A stretch of DNA of 12,339 nt from assembly GCA_020436865.1 (NCBI GenBank), contig JAGQXA010000540.1:1-12339 (forward strand), in the 5' to 3' direction. Positions 7,761-12,339 of the stretch are shown here, one piece after another. Below the pieces are notes generated by a model. It did no database searches. It was given only the letters and a program-made list of their open reading frames with translations, and had not been told where the DNA came from. The first letter of the stretch is position 1, and the number at the start of each line of letters is the position of its first letter. The DNA is from Saprospiraceae bacterium. Lineage in GTDB: Bacteria; Bacteroidota; Bacteroidia; Chitinophagales; Saprospiraceae. The position numbers and the translations under genes are program-made.

Positions 7761-8792
7761 CTCCGAGTCGAACAGCGTGCCCTTGATCCCCGGCGGCACC
7801 ACGCCCAGATGCTTGTACGACTTCTCGGTCGCCACCCGGCCGCGCGGGGTGCGCTGCAGGTAGCCTTCCATGATGAGGAAGGGCTCGTGCACCTCCTCGA
7901 TGGTGCCGGGTTCTTCGCCGACGGCCGTGGCGATGGTGGTCAGGCCGACGGGACCTCCCGAGAATTTGTGGATGATGGCGGAAAGGATGCGATTGTCCAT
8001 TTCGTCGAGACCGCCCTCGTCGACGTTGAGGGCTTCGAGGCCGATCTTGGCGATGCCGTCGTCGATGGTGCCGTCGCCCTTGATCTGAGCGAAGTCGCGG
8101 ATGCGCCGCAGCAGGGAGTTGGCGATCCGGGGCGTGCCCCGGCTGCGACGCGCGATCTCGTTGGCGCCGGCATTGGTGATCGGCACGTTCAGGATGTTGG
8201 CTGAGCGCTTGACGATGCGCACCAGCGTGGCGTGGTCGTAGTAGTCGAGATGACAGGTAATGCCGAAGCGCGCCCGCATGGGGGCGGTGAGCAGGCCCAT
8301 GCGCGTGGTGGCGCCCACCAACGTAAAGGGATTGAGGGAGATCTGGATGCTGCGCGCGCTCGGACCGCTGTCGATCATGATGTCGATGCGGTAATCCTCC
8401 ATGGCCGAGTACAGGTATTCCTCCACCACGTTGTTGAGCCGGTGGATCTCGTCGATGAACAACACATCGCCCTCCTCCAGATTGGTGAGCAGGCCGGCCA
8501 GATCGCCGGGCTTCTCCAGTACCGGTCCGGAACTTAGCTTCAAATTGGCGTTCAACTCATGGGCGATGATATACGACAAGGTGGTTTTGCCCAGGCCCGG
8601 CGGGCCGTGTAGCAAGACGTGGTCGAGCGCTTCCCCGCGCTGATTCGCGGCAGCGATGAAGATCTTCAGATTGTCGACGATCCGCGGTTGACCGCTGAAC
8701 TCCTCCAGCGACTTTGGGCGCAAGGCCCGCTCCACCTGCTTCTCTTCGGATGACAGGCTTTCGTCAGACGGATCGAGATATGGGTTTTGCAT
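7758..8792 (-). CDS. ruvB: Holliday junction branch migration ATPase RuvB
   Basis: RuvB is the hexameric AAA+ motor that, with RuvA, drives Holliday junction branch migration in recombinational repair. The 344-residue form has Walker A GPPGLGKTT (63-71), Walker B VLFIDEIHRL (110-119), sensor 1 GATTR (160-164), MRARFG (172-177) with the likely arginine finger region, sensor 2 around GTPRIANSLLRRIRD, and a C-terminal winged helix with RTPRGRVAT. I chose the ATG at 8792 (MQNPYLDPSDESL) because it fits the family N-terminus. An in-frame ATG at 8834 would add 14 residues (SQYPSPISHIRKL) encoded by repeat-rich spacer. The gene lies 75 bases downstream of the lipoprotein gene in the same direction. 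ruvA and ruvC are not in the window. Confidence 0.98.
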   Translation of the reverse strand: MQNPYLDPSDESLSSEEKQVERALRPKSLEEFSGQPRIVDNLKIFIAAANQRGEALDHVLLHGPPGLGKTTLSYIIAHELNANLKLSSGPVLEKPGDLAGLLTNLEEGDVLFIDEIHRLNNVVEEYLYSAMEDYRIDIMIDSGPSARSIQISLNPFTLVGATTRMGLLTAPMRARFGITCHLDYYDHATLVRIVKRSANILNVPITNAGANEIARRSRGTPRIANSLLRRIRDFAQIKGDGTIDDGIAKIGLEALNVDEGGLDEMDNRILSAIIHKFSGGPVGLTTIATAVGEEPGTIEEVHEPFLIMEGYLQRTPRGRVATEKSYKHLGVVPPGIKGTLFDSE

Positions 8793-8821
8793 AAGTTTTC
8801 TGATGTGAGATATGGGACTTG

Positions 8822-8873
8822 GGTATTGAGACAATACCAGAATCCAGTATCGAGTATCCAGAATCCGTTATCC
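8822..8873. repeat. small hairpin plus ATCCAGN heptamer repeat
   Basis: GGTATTG (8822-8828), loop AGA and CAATACC (8832-8838) form a perfect 7-bp stem. It is followed by 7-bp period units ATCCAGT, ATCGAGT, ATCCAGA, ATCCGTT, ATCC (8842-8873). The last units overlap the stop codon (8868-8870) of the minus-strand lipoprotein. Upstream of the hairpin, TATGGGA/CTTGGGT (from about 8812) looks like a further heptamer pair in the opposite orientation. Confidence 0.75.
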
Positions 8874-9455
8874 TCCCCTCCTCCAAATCACTTCCCCTTC
8901 TCCTAACCCCTGTACTTTCCGAACGCAATCGTTCAACATCTTGCCGGGGGCTTCGCACAGGAAGTTGCCCTGGCAGTCGTACAGGTAGCTAACCGGGCCG
9001 CCGCGGAAAAAGTAGGCCCAGCCGTCGAGATAAGGGTATTTGACCACTTCGTAAGGCGCGTGTTTTTCGAGAGCCGCCTGCATCCATTCGACCGAGCCCG
9101 GATCGGTCGTGTCGTGGCAGGTCGGGATTTCTGGCCGCTCGCCCGACGCCTGGATGCAGGTGATGCGCACAATGGCCGATTCGGCCATGCAAATGCTCAT
9201 TTGACCTTCCAGGACCTCGTAGTCGAATTTTATGGCCATCCCATCGGTCAAGGGGAAATCATCCGGGATGCCGTCGGCCGGCAATAGCCGTACCCCGTTC
9301 GCCAGTTCGATCAGGAACCGGCAGCCGTCGAGCTGGCTCATATCGCGCACGACGCCCGGCGTGGGGCAGTCTTGCGCGGGTTCTTCTGCCGCCGGTTTGG
9401 AAGAATGACAAGCCCCCAGGGAGGCCAACATGAGAATGGCAAAGAAGTACTGCAT
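8868..9455 (-). CDS. cysteine-rich lipoprotein of unknown function
   Basis: This is a 195-residue protein with a lipoprotein signal (MQYFFAILMLASLGAC, lipid-bearing Cys16). The mature part has eight more Cys, an even number that would suit disulfides in the periplasm. An N-terminal module resembles small Bacteroidota domains with the pattern QLDGCRFLIELANGVRLLP, then a strand-rich segment ending in RITCIQ. The C-terminal module (WAYFFRGGPVSYLYDCQGNFLCEAPGK) is reminiscent of DUF6970, but I cannot confirm this without a profile search. The function is unknown. The gene is transcribed toward ruvB with 75 bases between them and is divergent from icd across a 196-base spacer. The start at 9455 is the only one that keeps the signal peptide. 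The stop codon lies within a heptamer repeat. Confidence 0.85.
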   Translation of the reverse strand: MQYFFAILMLASLGACHSSKPAAEEPAQDCPTPGVVRDMSQLDGCRFLIELANGVRLLPADGIPDDFPLTDGMAIKFDYEVLEGQMSICMAESAIVRITCIQASGERPEIPTCHDTTDPGSVEWMQAALEKHAPYEVVKYPYLDGWAYFFRGGPVSYLYDCQGNFLCEAPGKMLNDCVRKVQGLGEGEVIWRRGG

Positions 9456-9503
9456 GTGAAAACCGGATTATTTGCCGTTGCGTCAAGCCCGAAAAAGTGG
9501 AAT

Positions 9504-9515
9504 TTCGGTACCGAA
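9504..9515. promoter_or_regulatory. 12-bp perfect palindrome in the icd/lipoprotein divergent spacer
   Basis: TTCGGTACCGAA is a perfect palindrome 16 bases upstream of the candidate icd -7 box and 48 bases upstream of the divergent lipoprotein start. Its position would suit an operator for either gene. A few 12-bp palindromes are expected by chance in a window this size, so support is weak. Confidence 0.25.
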
Positions 9516-9531
9516 GATGGCATAGAATTAT

Positions 9532-9539
9532 TACATTTG
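9532..9539 (+). promoter_or_regulatory. candidate -7 box of the icd promoter
   Basis: TACATTTG is an exact fit to the Bacteroidota -7 consensus TAnnTTTG, preceded by AT-rich sequence (ATAGAATTAT). Transcription would start near 9546, giving a leader of about 105 bases before the icd ATG. A clear -33 TTG was not found. Confidence 0.42.
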
Positions 9540-9651
9540 CCCCGCCAATATCAAACCCTTCGCCTCTTTGGCTTCCAGGAACTGGCCCTGACCGCGTACT
9601 TATCCCGTCGCACCGCCGATCGTAGAGGTGAATACAAAATACGATTTAACA

Positions 9652-10917
9652 ATGAGCGGAACAAAAGTAACTATTGCAAACGGAAAATTAAACGTGCCCA
9701 ACGATCCGATCATCCCTTTTATCGAGGGCGACGGGATTGGCCCGGATATTTGGGCAGCTTCGGTCCGCGTGCTCGATGCGGCGGTGGAAAAGGCATACGG
9801 AGGCGCCCGCAAGATCTACTGGAAAGAGGTCTATGCCGGCGAAAAGGCCTTCAACCTGACCGGCAACTGGCTGCCCGATGCCACCCTGGAAGCTGTGGAA
9901 GAGTATCTCATCGCCATCAAGGGCCCGCTGACCACTCCGGTCGGTGGAGGTATCCGCTCCCTCAACGTAGCCCTGCGGCAGAAGCTCGACCTGTTTGCCT
10001 GCGTTCGCCCGGTGCGCTATTTTACGGGGGTTCCTTCGCCGGTCAAGGCGCCGGAGCAGGTCGACATGATCATTTTCCGCGAAAATACAGAAGATATCTA
10101 CGCCGGCATCGAATACCTCTACGGTACGCCGGAGGTCGAAAAGCTGAAAAGCTTCCTGATCGACGAACTGGGCGTCACCCAGATCCGCTTCCCCGATACC
10201 GTATCGCTGGGCATCAAGCCGGTATCGGTGGAAGGCACCGAACGCCTCGTTCGCTCGGCCATCGAATACGCCCTCGATAACAAACTGCCTTCTGTGACGC
10301 TGGTGCACAAGGGCAATATCATGAAGTTCACCGAAGGCAAGTTCAAGGAGTGGGGATATGCCCTGGCCGAACGCGAGTACGCCGACAAGGTCTTTACCTG
10401 GGCGCAGTACGACCGCATTGCCGCCAAAGAAGGCGCCGATGCCGCCAATAAAGCGCAGAAGGAAGCCCTAGCCAAGGGCGCGCTGCTCATCAAAGACGCC
10501 ATCGCCGACGCCTTCCTGCAGCAGATCCTGACGCGTCCGTCGGAATACTCGGTCATCGCCACCCTCAACCTCAACGGCGACTATATCTCCGACGCTCTGG
10601 CGGCCACCGTGGGCGGCATCGGCATCGCGCCGGGCGCCAACATCAACTACCAGACGGGTCGCGCCATCTTCGAGGCTACTCACGGTACCGCCCCGAAATA
10701 TGCCGGACTGGACAAGGTCAATCCCAGTTCCGTGATCCTCTCCGGAGAGATGATGTTCCGCTACATGGGCTGGAAAGAGGCTGCCGACCTGATCATCAAG
10801 GGCATGGACGGCGCCATCGGCAAGAAGCACGTAACCTACGACTTTCATCGCCTGATGGACGGCGCTACGCTCCTCAAGTGCTCGGAGTTCGGCACGGAGT
10901 TGATCGATAATATGTAG
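9652..10917 (+). CDS. icd: NADP-dependent isocitrate dehydrogenase
   Basis: This enzyme oxidatively decarboxylates isocitrate to 2-oxoglutarate in the TCA cycle, making NADPH. The 421-residue product aligns almost end to end with the E. coli Icd type (416 residues): IPFIEGDGIGPDIW, GPLTTPVGGGIRSLNVALRQ with substrate-binding Ser103, Asn105 and Arg109 (Ser103 corresponds to the AceK-phosphorylated Ser113 of E. coli), FRENTEDIYAGIEY, TLVHKGNIMKFTEG and NLNGDYISDALAA. NADP rather than NAD use is indicated by Lys349-Tyr350 (APKYAG) and by Tyr396 and Arg400 (TYDFHRLMDG), matching K344, Y345, Y391 and R395. A segment near KVFTWAQYDRI differs from E. coli, as I recall for Bacteroidota members. I prefer the ATG at 9652 (MSGTKVTIANGKLNVP); an in-frame GTG at 9628 would add eight residues with no family counterpart. 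aceK is not in the window. Confidence 0.98.
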   Translation: MSGTKVTIANGKLNVPNDPIIPFIEGDGIGPDIWAASVRVLDAAVEKAYGGARKIYWKEVYAGEKAFNLTGNWLPDATLEAVEEYLIAIKGPLTTPVGGGIRSLNVALRQKLDLFACVRPVRYFTGVPSPVKAPEQVDMIIFRENTEDIYAGIEYLYGTPEVEKLKSFLIDELGVTQIRFPDTVSLGIKPVSVEGTERLVRSAIEYALDNKLPSVTLVHKGNIMKFTEGKFKEWGYALAEREYADKVFTWAQYDRIAAKEGADAANKAQKEALAKGALLIKDAIADAFLQQILTRPSEYSVIATLNLNGDYISDALAATVGGIGIAPGANINYQTGRAIFEATHGTAPKYAGLDKVNPSSVILSGEMMFRYMGWKEAADLIIKGMDGAIGKKHVTYDFHRLMDGATLLKCSEFGTELIDNM

Positions 10918-10981
10918 CCTTTGGTTGTTGGATCTTGGTTGTTGGGTTCATCCAAGATCCAACATCTAAGATCCAATATCC
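10918..10981. repeat. 13-bp-stem hairpin with heptamer repeats between icd and the outer-membrane protein gene
   Basis: TGTTGGATCTTGG (10926-10938) and CCAAGATCCAACA (10952-10964) are perfectly complementary around a 13-base loop. The left side has an 11-bp direct repeat, TTGGTTGTTGG (10921 and 10935). The right side continues as 7-bp units ATCCAAG, ATCCAAC, ATCTAAG, ATCCAAT, ATCC (10950-10981). The block begins right after the icd stop codon and ends three bases before the next ATG. It may work as a terminator or attenuator, but has no T run. Confidence 0.88.
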
Positions 10982-10984
10982 TGT

Positions 10985-11794
10985 ATGCCGAGGTTCCTTC
11001 CTATAGCTATCTTTCTCGTCTGCCTGCTTGACGCCCTGTCCGCCCAGGGCCCCATCGACGGCTACATGAAGGGCAAAGGCAACTTCGACCTGGCGCTCAC
11101 CTATTCCAGGGAACAGTACGATACCTACCTCTTTGGTCGGGAAAAACAAGCGGTCAGCAACTCGGCACAGTCGGTCAGCTTATTCTACACGCTCGGGCTC
11201 AACGAGCAGATGGACCTCGTTTTCACCCTTCCCTACATCCGCACCGACGCCGATAACAAGAACCTGCAAGACGCCGTTCTGGCGCTCAAGTACCGGAATA
11301 AGAAACTGGAAACCAAGAATGGACACTGGTCGGTGATCACGGCCATCGGCGCCAGTTTCCCGGCTTCGGGCTATTCGGCCGCCACCGCCAATCCCATCGG
11401 GCAAAGGGCTACCGTCTTTCAGGTGCGCCTCCTCAGCCAGTACCTGGACTATGGCGGCTTTTTCCTCATGGCTCAAAGCGGTTTCGATTTCCGGATGATC
11501 CCGCAACAACAACTGGGCCTGCCGCTGATCCTGCGGATGGGCTATGGCAATAAGTACTTCTACATCGACGGATGGGTCGATCACTTCCGCACCTTCGATC
11601 CGGGCGTCGACGCCAGCATCTCGGCAGGGGAGGGGTCGGTCTGGTGGAAGATCGGCAGCACGCTGTATGTACCCGTCACGCCTTTCTTGGGCGGCGTACT
11701 AGGCTACGCCAAGATCCTGGGCGGGGAAAATATCGGACTGTCCTCCCGGTTTAATATCGGCCTGGTCTGGAAATATGATCGAGGGGAGAGGTGA
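10985..11794 (+). CDS. predicted outer-membrane beta-barrel protein (MetA/phenol-degradation-like family)
   Basis: This is a 269-residue protein with a signal peptide (core FLPIAIFLVCLLDALSA, probable cleavage after Ala20). The mature part is made of alternating amphipathic beta strands separated by short turns: FDLALTYSREQYDTYLF, SVSLFYTLGLNEQMDLVFTLPYI, AVLALKYRNKKLE, SVITAIGASFPASGY, and a last strand FNIGLVWKYD. A repeated QMDLVFTLPY-type strand and a GASFP segment recall the outer-membrane family annotated as MetA-pathway-of-phenol-degradation / transporter-like (PF13557). The substrate is unknown and this name does not imply phenol metabolism. It is read after icd, 67 bases downstream. 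No separate promoter is visible, since the whole spacer is a repeat hairpin, so it depends on icd readthrough or on a promoter inside icd. Keeping the signal peptide requires the ATG at 10985. Confidence 0.85.
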   Translation: MPRFLPIAIFLVCLLDALSAQGPIDGYMKGKGNFDLALTYSREQYDTYLFGREKQAVSNSAQSVSLFYTLGLNEQMDLVFTLPYIRTDADNKNLQDAVLALKYRNKKLETKNGHWSVITAIGASFPASGYSAATANPIGQRATVFQVRLLSQYLDYGGFFLMAQSGFDFRMIPQQQLGLPLILRMGYGNKYFYIDGWVDHFRTFDPGVDASISAGEGSVWWKIGSTLYVPVTPFLGGVLGYAKILGGENIGLSSRFNIGLVWKYDRGER

Positions 11795-11819
11795 GATATG
11801 CGATCATGCCCGCGCCAAC

Positions 11820-11837
11820 ATCCAACATCCAATATCC
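11820..11837. repeat. short ATCCAAN heptamer repeat
   Basis: ATCCAAC, ATCCAAT and ATCC run head to tail, preceded by the related GCCAAC. The units are identical in sequence to those at 10957-10963 and 10971-10981, so the outer-membrane gene is bracketed by the same heptamer in the same orientation. Confidence 0.7.
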
Positions 11838-11876
11838 CCGCCTCCGCTAATCCCGATGGCAATCGGGAACGGCGGG
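11837..11876. terminator. hairpin between convergent genes, possible bidirectional terminator
   Basis: TCCCGAT (11851-11857), loop GGCA and ATCGGGA (11862-11868) form a perfect 7-bp stem. It can be extended by CCG/CGG and CCCG/CGGG pairs separated by bulges. It lies 43 bases after the outer-membrane gene stop and 11 bases after the stop of the convergent 2TM gene. No T run follows on either strand, so intrinsic termination is uncertain. Confidence 0.5.
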
Positions 11877-11886
11877 CAAAGGAGGG

Positions 11887-12249
11887 TCAAACCAGATCCT
11901 CCTCCCGGTAGAGCGGCTTCTTAGGAGTTTCCCCCAGGTCGAGGGGCTTTTCATCCACCTCGTCTGAAAGCTGCTTATTGCGATGTTGCTGGCGTCGGGC
12001 GATCTCGCGCGTCTTGCGATCCTCCCAGTCATCGACCCGAGAGGACGAACCGAATAGAGAAACGGCCTCTATGGCGATCCCCAGACCCCAACCGAGGAAA
12101 GGATAAATGGCCCAAAGATGGGCGGTCGAGGTGAGGAGGTTTATGCCGAACAGAAAGGCACTCACGAGCAGCCAGATGGCTAGGTTCTTGTAAAATCGCT
12201 TGATCCTTCGGACGCGTTTTTCGGCTTTCTTACGAATTTCAGGGTCCAT
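11887..12249 (-). CDS. 2TM-domain membrane protein
   Basis: This is a 120-residue protein with the layout of the Bacteroidota 2TM family: a basic N-terminal helix (RKKAEKRVRRIKRFYKNL), TM1 at about 23-40 (LAIWLLVSAFLFGINLLT), a short loop with HLWAIYPFLGWG, TM2 at about 48-67, and a charged cytoplasmic tail (DWEDRKTREIARRQQ) ending in LYREEDLV. Known 2TM domains occur alone or as the N-terminal part of sensor kinases; no kinase domain is present here, and the role is unknown. The preceding gene ends in a near-identical tail (LYEEKDLV) 24 bases upstream, so the two are probably tandem paralogues in one operon. The gene is convergent with the outer-membrane gene. Confidence 0.9.
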   Translation of the reverse strand: MDPEIRKKAEKRVRRIKRFYKNLAIWLLVSAFLFGINLLTSTAHLWAIYPFLGWGLGIAIEAVSLFGSSSRVDDWEDRKTREIARRQQHRNKQLSDEVDEKPLDLGETPKKPLYREEDLV

Positions 12250-12273
12250 TTTCGAGAATTATTTGATGGCTTC

Positions 12274-12339
12274 CTAAACGAGGTCTTTTTCCTCGTACAG
12301 TTGTTCTTTGAGTGGAGGGAGTTCCAGTTCCGGGGCATC
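12274..12339 (-). CDS. C-terminal end of an upstream gene, probable 2TM-domain paralogue (partial)
   Basis: The minus-strand frame is open from the right edge to a TAG at 12274-12276 and encodes 21 residues ending PPLKEQLYEEKDLV. The last eight residues match the tail of the downstream 2TM protein (LYREEDLV) at six positions, and both have a Pro-Leu/Lys segment before it. A charged tail ending in acidic residues plus a hydrophobic pair is typical of 2TM proteins. Only the tail is visible, so the identity is inferred. The 24-base gap suggests co-transcription. Confidence 0.65.
   Translation of the reverse strand, partial: DAPELELPPLKEQLYEEKDLV

Noticed and set aside
8792..8834. N-terminal extension of RuvB from the ATG at 8834
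   Set aside because: The extra residues come from repeat-like spacer and do not resemble RuvB N-termini; the ATG at 8792 fits the family.
9372..10280. 302-codon plus-strand frame overlapping the icd start
   Set aside because: It overlaps icd in another frame and part of the lipoprotein antisense; its translation is Arg/Gly-rich without domains, as for out-of-frame GC-rich DNA.
9688..10308. 206-codon minus-strand frame opposite icd
   Set aside because: Antisense shadow of the icd coding sequence.
1..12339. defence island, secretion cluster or other novel multi-gene system
   Set aside because: The genes are mostly single conserved or envelope genes in mixed orientation. No nuclease, toxin-antitoxin, phage or mobile-element gene is visible.

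Overview
The window looks like part of a Bacteroidota chromosome with fairly high GC for that phylum, most likely from the Saprospiria (Lewinella-like). This placement is an inference from protein families: an ASPIC/UnbV-FG-GAP (CRTAC1-like) lipoprotein, DUF6794, DUF3467 and 2TM-domain proteins, a zinc-ribbon-less TopA, TAnnTTTG-type -7 boxes, and little sign of Shine-Dalgarno sequences. No rRNA, tRNA, transposase, integrase or CRISPR array was seen. Most genes are conserved chromosomal ones.

Layout. (1) 1-2930, minus strand: a very large FG-GAP/ASPIC repeat lipoprotein that continues past the left edge. (2) 2931-3077: divergent spacer, followed by a secreted DUF6794 protein (3078-3623, plus). 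(3) topA (3910-6453, plus), converging on a SAM methyltransferase (6463-7284, minus). (4) A small DUF3467 protein (7330-7647, plus), divergent from the methyltransferase and convergent with ruvB (7758-8792, minus). (5) A cysteine-rich lipoprotein (8868-9455, minus) upstream of ruvB, divergent from NADP-isocitrate dehydrogenase icd (9652-10917, plus). (6) A predicted outer-membrane beta-barrel (10985-11794, plus) close behind icd. (7) A 2TM-domain protein (11887-12249, minus) preceded by the tail of what looks like a paralogue (12274-12339, minus).

Functionally this is a mixed housekeeping block: DNA topology (TopA), branch migration (RuvB), the TCA cycle (Icd), and several envelope or secreted proteins of unknown role. 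The sequence does not show one pathway linking them.

The most unusual non-coding structure is a set of short degenerate tandem repeats (7- or 8-bp period) at gene 3' ends. They lie at 6471-6498, 7648-7760, 8822-8873, 10918-10981 and 11820-11837. Several blocks carry opposed arms that form hairpins, and several touch or overlap stop codons. None was seen in the divergent 5' spacers. They recall the short tandemly repeated repetitive (STRR) sequences of cyanobacteria and may be a 3'-end or terminator-associated repeat class in this lineage. This is the best candidate here for something little described; the genes themselves belong to known families.
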